24,970 nucleotides of DNA from assembly GCA_947258805.1 (NCBI GenBank), contig CAMYJV010000013.1, positions 8,990 through 33,959 of the forward strand, written 5' to 3'. Source of the stretch: an uncultured Gammaproteobacteria bacterium (GTDB taxonomy: Bacteria > Pseudomonadota > Gammaproteobacteria > GCA-2729495). The notes below the pieces were generated by a model, which did no database searches, was not told the origin of the DNA, and saw nothing but the letters and a program-made list of their open reading frames with translations. The translations under genes were made by a program, and so were the position numbers. Below, in pieces: positions 1 through 6,634 of this stretch. The stretch's first letter is position 1, and each line of letters starts with the position of its first letter.

Positions 1-727
1 ACAGCAGTAACCAGGCGGTGGCCGGCAACGGCACTATCGTTATCCCGGAGAAGGTCTCGCCGACCGTTGCAATTCCATATTCCGAAACGCCCAACACGTC
101 GTCGCCCGTAATCAGTTCCAAATCAGCTGGCACGAAGAAGTCCCAGAAGCCAAGTGCTACGTCATAGAAACCCGGGTCCAGGTCGAAACTCAGCGTGCGC
201 GAGCTATTCGCTTCGGCAGCTTCGAAACCATCGCTGAATTCATCGTCACCTGACTGATAGGTGATGATCATGGCATCGGCCATATCGTCCCCCCCGACCC
301 ACTGCGCAGTGGGACGGAACGGGTTCGCGCTCGGGGTCACGGTCAGGAAGGATGCAGGGTCAGGGAAATCGCCGGCACCGGGCGGCACAATGCCCTCGCC
401 GCGGTAAATGCTCTGGCCGCCGCTGTTATTGATCTGGATATCAAAGGTGTTGGCGAAGAAGGTTTGGACTTCGTCAAGATCCAGGTCTTCTGCCACGATA
501 TCCCAGTTGTTCTCGGCGTTGTCAAAAGCCAGCGGAAAGGTTCCAAAATCCGGAGTCGTCACGTCGATCGTATCGGCGTTGCCGAAATCCTGTATTTCAA
601 ATTCGATTTCGTAGGTGCCGATAGCAGTGGACTTCGCCGCGACGACGACCTCAACGGCCTGCGCGCTGAATGCAAGTAACGAGCCCGCGATCACCGCGCA
701 GCCTGCGCCCCTTAGACTTGTAATCAT
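1..727 (-). CDS. VPLPA-CTERM sorting-domain exported protein (C-terminus cut by window edge)
   Basis: The reading frame opens at ATG 727-725 and stays open to base 1, giving 242 codons without a stop, so the 3' end lies outside the window. The first ~24 residues form a signal peptide with a likely AQA cleavage site. The mature part is acidic, rich in Asp, Phe and Gly, beta-protein-like, and has no catalytic motif I recognise. The last visible residues read ITIVPLPATAWLLL, which matches the VPLPA-CTERM tripartite sorting signal (VPLPA plus a hydrophobic helix); the terminal basic cluster would fall just beyond base 1. Family knowledge: such proteins are processed by an exosortase/EpsH-type transpeptidase and are usually surface or exopolysaccharide-associated. 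A GGGAG ribosome-binding site lies 8 nt before the start. The exact role is unknown. Confidence 0.85.
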   Translation of the reverse strand, partial: MITSLRGAGCAVIAGSLLAFSAQAVEVVVAAKSTAIGTYEIEFEIQDFGNADTIDVTTPDFGTFPLAFDNAENNWDIVAEDLDLDEVQTFFANTFDIQINNSGGQSIYRGEGIVPPGAGDFPDPASFLTVTPSANPFRPTAQWVGGDDMADAMIITYQSGDDEFSDGFEAAEANSSRTLSFDLDPGFYDVALGFWDFFVPADLELITGDDVLGVSEYGIATVGETFSGITIVPLPATAWLLL

Positions 728-814
728 TATTCTTACTCCCAGAGGCCCAGCGGCCGTCGCGCGTCATCGGGAGCATGTCGAGGTCTTCGCTGGCCGCCCT
801 TCCCAAGCAACCAT

Positions 815-855
815 AAAAAAACGCGAGTCGCCCTCCTGCCGGAGGATCGTTCGCG
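815..855 (-). terminator. Intrinsic terminator inside the VPLPA-CTERM gene leader (attenuator candidate)
   Basis: Read on the minus strand, CGCGA (855-851) pairs with TCGCG (826-822) around an inner helix TCCTCC/GGAGG with a short GGCA-type loop. The hairpin is followed at once by seven T (821-815). The T run exists only on the minus strand. It lies just downstream of the predicted transcription start and about 90 nt before the start codon, so it would stop most transcripts at about 45 nt unless something opens it. Confidence 0.6.
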
Positions 856-863
856 TCATCAGA

Positions 864-897
864 ATTATGTTTTACCGCCGGAGCCCGGAATTGTCAA
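864..897 (-). promoter_or_regulatory. Sigma-70-like promoter for the VPLPA-CTERM gene
   Basis: On the minus strand a perfect -35 TTGACA (897-892) is followed after 17 bases by TAAAAC (874-869), which runs into CATAAT (869-864). This is the only good promoter seen between the candidate RNA terminator at 931-964 and the gene start at 727, so it is the likely source of that mRNA. Transcription would start near 858-862 and give a leader of about 130 nt. Confidence 0.6.
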
Positions 898-930
898 CAG
901 AATACGCTGGTTACGGCGGCCGGAGCCTGC

Positions 931-964
931 AAAAAAGAAGGCCCGGACTTCCTGTCCGGGCCTT
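931..964 (-). terminator. Strong leftward intrinsic terminator
   Basis: AAGGCCCGGAC (938-948) and GTCCGGGCCTT (954-964) form a perfect 11-bp stem with a 5-nt loop. On the minus strand it is followed by TTC and then six T (936-931). On the plus strand only three T follow, so it works leftward. There is no minus-strand protein gene between it and the plus-strand regulator gene at 1231, which is why a small RNA is proposed. Confidence 0.7.
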
Positions 965-1120
965 TACACTGCGTCTGGAGGACTGTCTCAGTTTGTTGGT
1001 GCTGACGCCGGTCCGGTTTGGGAGGACTGGGAGCAGGGGGACTCCCGGGGTTTTGCGTCGTCCGGCCCGGGCCAGCACCTGATGGAACGCATCTTAGGCA
1101 CTGCCCCATGGACGCAGGCT
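931..1120 (-). ncRNA. Candidate structured small RNA (unassigned family)
   Basis: No convincing protein is encoded here, but the DNA is strongly self-complementary at nested distances. CTGCGTC (969-975) pairs with GACGCAG (1111-1117). Inside it GGTGCTG (998-1004) pairs with CAGCACC (1073-1079), extended by CCGG-type pairing. Innermost, GGGAG (1029-1033) pairs with CTCCC (1042-1046). The block ends on the minus strand in an 11-bp hairpin with a T run, so the RNA is probably transcribed leftward. Two exact copies of CAGTCCTCC (complement at 977-985 and 1021-1029) lie in regions predicted mostly unpaired; CCTCC resembles an anti-Shine-Dalgarno seed. The 5' end is not defined and no clear promoter was found. 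It does not resemble 6S, SRP or RNase P RNA by eye. Confidence 0.45.
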
Positions 1121-1127
1121 TTCCCAG

Positions 1128-1147
1128 ACATTAACAATCTTTAATGT
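1128..1147. promoter_or_regulatory. Inverted repeat, possible operator upstream of the response regulator gene
   Basis: ACATTAA, six bases, then TTAATGT is a perfect 7-bp dyad in an AT-rich patch of a GC-rich region. It also contains TTAA twice at a 10-bp (one helical turn) spacing, as OmpR-family proteins often like. A -10-like TATACT lies downstream at 1174-1179 without a good -35, which would fit an activator-dependent promoter for the regulator gene. Autoregulation is an inference. Confidence 0.4.
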
Positions 1148-1230
1148 TGCAGAGTAGCCCGCAACGCACTGTTTATACTATTATTTTTTCCGTATACGGC
1201 CCCACGACCAGAAGGATTCCGACCCCATTC

Positions 1231-1908
1231 ATGCGCATCCTGGTGATAGAAGACGACGCGAGCGTCGCCGAATTCCTGTGCGGCGGGCTCCGCGAAGCCG
1301 GCCACACGGTGGATCACGCCGACAATGGCAAAGACGGCCTGTTTATGGCCACCACGGAGACCTATGACGCGATGATCGTCGACCGCATGCTGCCCGCGGT
1401 GGACGGGTTGTCAGTGGTCCGCACGCTGCGCGCATCAGACAACGACACCCCGGTGATCATCCTGAGTGCGCTGGGGCAGGTCGACGACCGCGTGAAAGGG
1501 CTGCAGGCAGGCGGCGACGACTACCTGACCAAGCCCTTCGCCTTCAGCGAGCTCGAAGCCCGGCTCGACGCCCTGGTCCGCCGCCAGCGCGGTGGCGCCG
1601 GCGCGCCGGAAACGACCCTGACCGTCGGCCCGCTGGAGATGGACCTGCTGCGGCGTGAAGTGCGCCGCGACGGCCAGGTCATCGAACTGCAGCCCCGCGA
1701 TTTCCAGCTGCTGGAATACCTGATGCGCCACGCCGGCCAGGTGGTCACGCGCACAATGCTGCTGGAGAAAGTCTGGGACTACCACTTCGATCCGCAAACC
1801 AACGTAATCGACGTGCACATCAGCCGCCTGCGGTCGAAGATCGACAAGGGCCAGCCCCAGGCCCTGATCCAGACCGTGCGGGGCGCGGGCTACAAGATTG
1901 GCGCGTAA
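1231..1908 (+). CDS. OmpR-family response regulator transcription factor
   Basis: The protein has 225 residues, the usual length for the OmpR/PhoB/QseB class. The receiver domain covers about residues 1-115. The acidic pocket is E7, D8 and D9, the phospho-acceptor is D51 (VDRMLP), the switch serine is S79 and the conserved lysine is K101 (LTKPF). A winged-helix DNA-binding domain follows at about 130-225, ending in the typical VRGAGYKIG. An in-frame ATG at 1144 would add 29 non-homologous residues and spans the putative -10 element, so ATG 1231 (MRILVIEDD) is chosen. The kinase gene starts 3 nt after the stop, so the two form one two-component system. Its signal is unknown; the next genes suggest envelope or metal stress. 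Confidence 0.93.
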   Translation: MRILVIEDDASVAEFLCGGLREAGHTVDHADNGKDGLFMATTETYDAMIVDRMLPAVDGLSVVRTLRASDNDTPVIILSALGQVDDRVKGLQAGGDDYLTKPFAFSELEARLDALVRRQRGGAGAPETTLTVGPLEMDLLRREVRRDGQVIELQPRDFQLLEYLMRHAGQVVTRTMLLEKVWDYHFDPQTNVIDVHISRLRSKIDKGQPQALIQTVRGAGYKIGA

Positions 1909-1911
1909 CGT

Positions 1912-3279
1912 ATGGGCCTGAAGCAGCAGCTTCGCACTACCACCTTCCTGCTGACACTGCGGTACATGGTGTTGTTCTTCGTGTCCGTCACCATCCTGAT
2001 GGCGGTCATCAACTGGGCGATCACCGACTACATCGAAAACCGCGCCGACGAATCGCTGCAAACCTCGATACGCACGTTCACCGAGCTCTATCGCCTCGGC
2101 GGGCTAGCCGCAATAGAACCGCTGGTCAGCTCACGCGAGGCCAGTGAGAACCCCGGTGAAGCGCTGTACCTGCTCGCCGACCAGCGCTATCGACCGGTGA
2201 TCGGCAACCTGCCCGCATGGCCAACCCTGCAGGCCACCGGCGACGGCTGGGTGGCCTTCGCGTACCAGACCCCCGAAGGCGACACCGCCCCGGCCCGCGG
2301 CCGCGTGGTTGCCCTGCCCCCGGGGGCGTGGCTGCTGGTGGGCCGCGAGATGCAGACACTCGGCGCGCTGGAAAAGATCCTGGAGCGGGCCTTCGTGCTG
2401 GTGCTGGGAATCACGCTGGTGCTGGCGCTCTTCGGTGGCCTGTTGATGAGCAACGATGTTCTCGGCCGCGTGAATGCAATCAACACCGCGTCCCGGCAGA
2501 TCATGGCGGGTGACCTGTCACAGCGCATGCCGGTGAGTGAGACGCGCGACGAATTCGACGCGCTGTCGCGCAACCTGAACGCGATGCTCGACCAGATCGA
2601 ATCCCTGATGAGCAGCGTGCGGCACATGTCGGACAATGTCGCGCACGATCTGCGCACACCGTTGACCCGCCTGCGCAACCGGCTCGAGACGCTGCGGGTG
2701 CGAGCGTCCGCCGGTGAAGCGGAAGACATTGATGCGTGCCTGGAAGACGCCGACAGCCTGCTGTCTACCTTTGCGTCGTTGTTGAGCATTGCCCGCATCG
2801 AGTCCGGGGCGTCGGGCGAAGCGATGCAGCCCGTGGACCTGACGGCAGTCACCCGCGATGCGTGCGAGCTCTACCACGCGCTGGCTGAAGAGAAGCACAT
2901 CGATCTCAGCTGCCAGGCGGCCGACGGCGCGCGCATCCTCGGCGACCGCAACCTGATTTTCCAGGCGCTGACCAACCTCCTGGACAATGCGATCAAGTAC
3001 ACCCCGGCCGGTGGCCGGGTCATTGCGCGTGCCGAGCCCGGGCCCGAGCACGTCAGGCTGACCGTGGCCGATTCCGGACCGGGCATACCCGAGGGCCAGG
3101 TCACGCAGGTGCTCGATCGTTTCTACCGGGTAGACGAGAGCCGTTCCGCGCCGGGTGCCGGCCTCGGGCTGAGCCTGGTCAACGCGATCGCCTCCCGCCA
3201 CAAGGCAACGCTGACCCTCGAAGACAACGAACCCGGCCTGCGCGTGAGCCTCGCGTTTCCATCACCGCAGGCAGCTTGA
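1912..3279 (+). CDS. Sensor histidine kinase, partner of the upstream regulator
   Basis: The 455-residue inner-membrane kinase has a first membrane helix at about 15-40, a periplasmic sensor of roughly 115 residues, a second helix at about 156-180 and a HAMP linker. The phospho-accepting histidine is H245 in NVAHDLRTPLTRLR. The ATP-binding domain shows the N box (NLLDNAIKY), G1 (DSGPGIP), F box (DRFYRVDESRS) and G2 (GAGLGLSLV). All catalytic motifs look intact. The periplasmic domain matches no sensor family I recognise, so the stimulus cannot be named. It lies 3 nt from the response regulator gene and 39 nt before the isomerase gene, pointing to a single transcription unit with the two membrane proteins downstream. 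Confidence 0.92.
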   Translation: MGLKQQLRTTTFLLTLRYMVLFFVSVTILMAVINWAITDYIENRADESLQTSIRTFTELYRLGGLAAIEPLVSSREASENPGEALYLLADQRYRPVIGNLPAWPTLQATGDGWVAFAYQTPEGDTAPARGRVVALPPGAWLLVGREMQTLGALEKILERAFVLVLGITLVLALFGGLLMSNDVLGRVNAINTASRQIMAGDLSQRMPVSETRDEFDALSRNLNAMLDQIESLMSSVRHMSDNVAHDLRTPLTRLRNRLETLRVRASAGEAEDIDACLEDADSLLSTFASLLSIARIESGASGEAMQPVDLTAVTRDACELYHALAEEKHIDLSCQAADGARILGDRNLIFQALTNLLDNAIKYTPAGGRVIARAEPGPEHVRLTVADSGPGIPEGQVTQVLDRFYRVDESRSAPGAGLGLSLVNAIASRHKATLTLEDNEPGLRVSLAFPSPQAA

Positions 3280-3318
3280 GTTAGCATTCGCGGTCCTTCA
3301 TCCGTTCTGAAACGTTGA

Positions 3319-4167
3319 ATGACTAATCTATTCAAGGAACCGCTGGTTCACTTCCTGATCGTCGGCGCATTGCTGTTCGTGGCCTACAGCTGGTTAAACC
3401 CGGGGTCCGGGGCTGCGGACGAACGGCTCATCGAGATCACACCGGGCACCGTGCAACGCCTGCAGGACGCCTGGACCCGGCAATGGCGCCGCCCGCCCAC
3501 ACAGCAGGAGCTGGACGGCCTGATCGAAGATCACATCCGCGAAGAAGTGCTGTACCGGGAGGCGATTGCACTGGGCCTGGAACGCGACGACACCATCATC
3601 CGCCGCCGCCTGGCCCAGAAAATGGAATTCCTGAGCGAAGACCTGGGCACGCTGGTGGAACCCGGTGACACCGAGCTGCGCGAGTTCTTTGCTGAACGTC
3701 AATCGGCATTCGCCGAACCGGCACGAGTGTCTTTCAACCACGTTTATTTCAGTCCTGACCAGCGTGGTGCCGAGGCCTTCGCCGATGCGGAACTGGTGCT
3801 AGCAGAGCTGGAGGCAGCCAATATCGTGGATGCCGGCGAGCGCGGCGACCGCTTCCTGATGCAACTGCGCTACGACTCACTGAGCGAACGCGATGCGGCC
3901 CAACTGTTCGGTAGCGATTTTGCCGCACGCGTGTTCGAACTGCCGGTGGGAGACTGGCAGGGCCCGGTAGAATCGGGCTTCGGTTGGCACCTCGTGCGGG
4001 TGACGGACCAGGTCATGCCGCGCATGCCCGACTTCGACAGGGTGCGCGAAGAGGTACGCCGAGAATTCGACTATGAGCGACAGCGGGAAGTCCGGGCCGC
4101 CACCTATAAAGCGCTGCGCTCACGCTACAAAATTGTGTACAGCACGGCTGGCCCGGACGCTTCCTGA
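3319..4167 (+). CDS. Membrane-anchored parvulin-like peptidyl-prolyl cis-trans isomerase
   Basis: The protein has 282 residues. Residues ~8-26 form an N-terminal membrane anchor in a stretch (FKEPLVHFLIVGALLF) characteristic of the PpiC/SurA-like isomerases found next to HupE/UreJ genes. An alpha-helical chaperone-like segment follows (about 30-120). A parvulin (rotamase) domain lies at about 125-240, with conserved FNHVYFS near its start and GWHLVRV near its end. It probably helps fold periplasmic or membrane proteins, most simply the product of the next gene, whose ATG overlaps this stop codon by one base. That partnership is inferred from gene order only. Confidence 0.85.
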   Translation: MTNLFKEPLVHFLIVGALLFVAYSWLNPGSGAADERLIEITPGTVQRLQDAWTRQWRRPPTQQELDGLIEDHIREEVLYREAIALGLERDDTIIRRRLAQKMEFLSEDLGTLVEPGDTELREFFAERQSAFAEPARVSFNHVYFSPDQRGAEAFADAELVLAELEAANIVDAGERGDRFLMQLRYDSLSERDAAQLFGSDFAARVFELPVGDWQGPVESGFGWHLVRVTDQVMPRMPDFDRVREEVRREFDYERQREVRAATYKALRSRYKIVYSTAGPDAS

Positions 4168-5150
4168 TGCACCGGGTGTTGTTGCTGGCACTGCTGCTAT
4201 TGCCCTTCACCGGGGCGGCCCACGAATCGCGACCCGGTTTTCTCGAGCTGGTTGAAAGCGTGCCGGGGACCTACACGCTGACCTGGAAGGTGCCTCGCAG
4301 GGGGGACCTGATTCTGCCCCTGAAACCCGTGCTGCCAGCCTTGTGTAGTGACATCACCCCGCCGGTACAGGCGATCACACCGGGCGGCCTGATCGTGCGT
4401 CGCAACATCAACTGTGGTGGGGACAATGGCCTGCAGGGCCAGGAAGTCCGGATCGATGGTTTGTCATCCAGCATCACCGACGTGCTGGCGCGTGTGACGC
4501 TGGCCAGCGGCGACACACAGACGGTAATCCTGAAGCCCGATGCCCCGGCTTTCGTCGTCGCCGGGCAGCAGTCAAGCTGGGCGGTTTTAACCGCTTACGT
4601 CGTGTTGGGAATCGAACACATCCTGTTTGGCATTGATCACTTGCTGTTCGTCCTTGGCCTGCTGCTGCTGGTGAACGGCGTCGGGCTGCTGGTCAAGACC
4701 ATTACGGCGTTCACGCTGGCACACAGCGTAACGCTGGGGGCTGCCGCACTCGGCTTCGTGAACGTGCCCCAGGCGCCGGTAGAGGCGGTCATCGCCCTGA
4801 GTATCCTGTTCCTCGCCACGGAACTGGTGAAGCGCCTGCACGGCCAGATTGGTCTCGCGGAACGGCGGCCGTGGCTCGTCGCACTGACCTTCGGGCTGCT
4901 GCACGGCTTCGGCTTTGCCGGCGCGCTGGCAGAGATCGGGCTGCCGCAATCCGCAATTCCATTGGCGCTGTTCAGCTTCAACGTCGGCGTGGAAGTCGGG
5001 CAGCTGCTATTTGTGTTCGCCGCGCTGCTGGTGATCGCCGGCTTGCAGCGCGTGCGGCGGGTGTGGCCGGCATGGATTGAAGTGCTGCCCGCCTACGGCA
5101 TCGGCTGCGTGGCGGCCTTCTGGACGATCCAGCGAGTGGCGGGGTTTTGA
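4167..5150 (+). CDS. HupE/UreJ family membrane protein
   Basis: The protein has 327 residues: a signal peptide (about 1-18), a periplasmic beta-rich region to about 130, then six or seven membrane helices. Signature motifs of the HupE/UreJ family are visible: GIEHILFGIDHLLFVLGLL, AFTLAHSVTL and FGLLHGFGFAG, with conserved His and Asp within helices. Members of the classical family are thought to be nickel or cobalt permeases serving hydrogenase or urease; no such enzyme is encoded here. This is the longer variant with an extracytoplasmic N-terminal domain, whose substrate is not established. Its start overlaps the isomerase stop by one base, so translation is likely coupled. It ends 32 nt before a REP-like palindrome. 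Confidence 0.85.
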   Translation: MHRVLLLALLLLPFTGAAHESRPGFLELVESVPGTYTLTWKVPRRGDLILPLKPVLPALCSDITPPVQAITPGGLIVRRNINCGGDNGLQGQEVRIDGLSSSITDVLARVTLASGDTQTVILKPDAPAFVVAGQQSSWAVLTAYVVLGIEHILFGIDHLLFVLGLLLLVNGVGLLVKTITAFTLAHSVTLGAAALGFVNVPQAPVEAVIALSILFLATELVKRLHGQIGLAERRPWLVALTFGLLHGFGFAGALAEIGLPQSAIPLALFSFNVGVEVGQLLFVFAALLVIAGLQRVRRVWPAWIEVLPAYGIGCVAAFWTIQRVAGF

Positions 5151-5181
5151 CGTTGGCGCGCCGTCCCTGCTGCTTTTCTGA

Positions 5182-5256
5182 GGTAGGAGCGGCTTTAGCC
5201 GCGATTGCTTCGCGCATGTCAGGATGGGATGCGTCGCGGCTAAAGCCGCTCCCACC
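5182..5256. repeat. REP-like palindromic element, copy 1
   Basis: GGTAGGAGCGGCTTTAGCC (from 5182) and its inverted copy (5234-5256, GGCTAAAGCCGCTCCCACC) flank a ~27-bp spacer. Each arm also contains its own short palindrome (GGCTTTAGCC). Such intergenic units occur in many copies in Pseudomonas, Xanthomonas and relatives and are usually mobilised by RAYT-type transposases; none is encoded in this window. It may also act as the mRNA end of the HupE operon. Confidence 0.8.
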
Positions 5257-5300
5257 AAGAACATTCCTGCCACCGCCGCTTCTTTCGTAGCGAAGTTGCA

Positions 5301-5672
5301 ATGATTGAAGTGCTGGAAGGATTTCCGGATTCGGTGCTCGCCGTCAGTGCCAGCGATCGCGTCACGGCGGAGGACTACCGCGACGTCCTGACCCCCGCCG
5401 TCGAAGACAAACTCAGCCGTCACCCGAAGCTGCGACTGCTGTACCACCTCGGGGCCGACTTCAAGCGCTTCACCACGACCGCGCTGTGGGACGACGCGCG
5501 GTTGGGCTTTCATCACCTGCGGGACTTCGAGCGCATCGCCATCGTCACGGATGTGGCGTGGATTGGCAAACTGGCGGAGACCGCCGGGTGCGCGCTGGCT
5601 GTTGAGGTCCGCGCATTCGCCAATGCCGAGCTGACTGCCGCCGGCACGTGGATTCGGGAAGGTCTCCGGTAG
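5301..5672 (+). CDS. SpoIIAA-like (STAS-fold) protein
   Basis: The 123-residue cytoplasmic protein begins MIEVLEGFPDSVLAV and has the layout of the SpoIIAA-like family (DUF3478): a beta-strand pair, a conserved LYHLGADFKRFTTTALWDDAR segment near residues 46-66, then FERIAIVTDVAWI. The fold resembles anti-sigma-factor antagonists and lipid-binding STAS domains, but the family's role is not known. No good Shine-Dalgarno is visible before ATG 5301. The stop codon TAG (5670-5672) lies inside the second REP-like element, so the element either inserted at the very end of the gene or supplied its present C-terminus. The gene sits alone between two such elements and may be a monocistronic unit. Confidence 0.8.
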   Translation: MIEVLEGFPDSVLAVSASDRVTAEDYRDVLTPAVEDKLSRHPKLRLLYHLGADFKRFTTTALWDDARLGFHHLRDFERIAIVTDVAWIGKLAETAGCALAVEVRAFANAELTAAGTWIREGLR

Positions 5673-5753
5673 GAGCGGCTTTAGCCGCGATCGCCGCGTC
5701 CATGGGCGCAAAACACTTGGCGGCATCCAGTCGCGGCTAAAGCCGCTCCTACC
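5668..5753. repeat. REP-like palindromic element, copy 2
   Basis: GGTAGGAGCGGCTTTAGCCG (from 5668) and its inverted copy (5731-5753, ending GCTCCTACC) enclose a 40-bp spacer. The arms match copy 1 at 5182-5256 apart from one base (T/C near the outer end of the right arm); the spacers differ. It contains the stop codon of the SpoIIAA-like gene and lies before the terminator of the convergent SYLF gene. Confidence 0.8.
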
Positions 5754-5765
5754 ACGCATGGCAAA

Positions 5766-5806
5766 CGAAAAACCGCCGGCATCCCGTCACGGGGATGCCG
5801 GCGGTT
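5766..5806 (-). terminator. Intrinsic terminator of the SYLF gene
   Basis: A perfect 15-bp stem AACCGCCGGCATCCC (5771-5785) / GGGATGCCGGCGGTT (5792-5806) with a 6-nt loop is followed on the minus strand by a run of five T. It starts 20 nt after the stop codon of the minus-strand gene ending at 5827. Confidence 0.8.
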
Positions 5807-5826
5807 CACCCGCAACGGGTTGCAGC

Positions 5827-6387
5827 TTACTCGGCTTTCGGGTTGATCTTCGTGTACTTCGATCCGGCCAGGCTGATGTCCGCCATCAGTCCCGCGTTGG
5901 TCGTCACAAAGCCGAGGATCGGGGACTTGGCCTTGGTCGTGTCGATCGCGCCCGCGGCCCCGGTATTGACCAGCGTAATCGCACCGTCGACACCGGCTTC
6001 CCAGCCGGCGCTCTCCCGGAACTTCTTCAGCGCGTCATCCGTCATGAACAGCACGTAGATGCTCTTTTCCTGGCCACCCGCCTGGAGCCCGAAGGAAGCC
6101 GCGGTCGTGTTGTAGTAGTCGACGGTCTTGCCGTCCACGCGCAGCGCGCCTTCGCCGAATTCGCCAGCGATAATCAAGCCGGCCTTGATGACCTTGGGTA
6201 ACACCAGCACACCTTTCGCGCTATCCAGGTACCCTTGTGCGCCTTCGACCTCGGACGCAAAACGCGCCAGCGCCGCGTCAACATTTGTGTCAATTACCTT
6301 TGCCGTTGCCGCAGTCGCCAGCGATGGCACCTGCAGCAGAAGGGCGATCGCCAGCAAGAAAAAAACTCTAGCTCTCATCATTTCCAT
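5827..6387 (-). CDS. Secreted SYLF/YSC84-domain lipid-binding protein
   Basis: The 186-residue protein has a Sec signal peptide (about 1-26, ending LATAA). A YSC84/SYLF domain fills the rest: AKGVLVLPKVIKAGLIIAGE near the start, then the DYYNTTAASFGLQAG and GFVTTNAGLMADISLAGSK signatures. The family binds phospholipids; in bacteria it is usually a small periplasmic protein of unknown precise function. The start could be ATG 6387 or either of two following Met codons (6381, 6378); GGAG lies very close to the first, so 6381 is also plausible. It is monocistronic with its own terminator at 5766-5806. Confidence 0.87.
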   Translation of the reverse strand: MEMMRARVFFLLAIALLLQVPSLATAATAKVIDTNVDAALARFASEVEGAQGYLDSAKGVLVLPKVIKAGLIIAGEFGEGALRVDGKTVDYYNTTAASFGLQAGGQEKSIYVLFMTDDALKKFRESAGWEAGVDGAITLVNTGAAGAIDTTKAKSPILGFVTTNAGLMADISLAGSKYTKINPKAE

Positions 6388-6634
6388 ATTCTCCAGCCTG
6401 GTATTCAGTTACCGGCGACATCAGCATCATAGCGACGTGGCGCCGCCGGTGCCATCCCCGGGGGAGCCCGATGAAATGCGAATATCGCCCTGCTTCAGCC
6501 CGTTCGGCAGCTGACGTGGATTGTGATTCGCAGCGCGGCCCGCTTAGTCGCCCAACAGCGCGAGACCATACCAATAGGTGAAAACCTTGACACAGAGTTG
6601 GGACAGCGGGGACGCACGATGCGATAGTAACAAG

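Noticed and set aside
615..1082. 155-residue plus-strand open frame
   Set aside because: It runs antisense over the VPLPA-CTERM start, its promoter and two terminator hairpins, is Arg- and Pro-rich and shows no domain.
894..1109. 71-residue minus-strand frame through the candidate RNA
   Set aside because: It is rich in Pro, Gly and Ser, has no ribosome-binding site and reads through the terminator hairpin; base pairing explains the sequence better.
931..1120. 6S RNA, SRP RNA or RNase P RNA identity for the candidate RNA
   Set aside because: Landmarks such as the GGUCAGGUCCGGAAGGAAGC region of SRP RNA or the GAGGAAAGUCC of RNase P are absent, and the gene context is not that of ssrS.
1144..1230. 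In-frame N-terminal extension of the response regulator
   Set aside because: It is not homologous to receiver domains and it contains the AT-rich promoter-like patch; ATG 1231 gives the canonical start.
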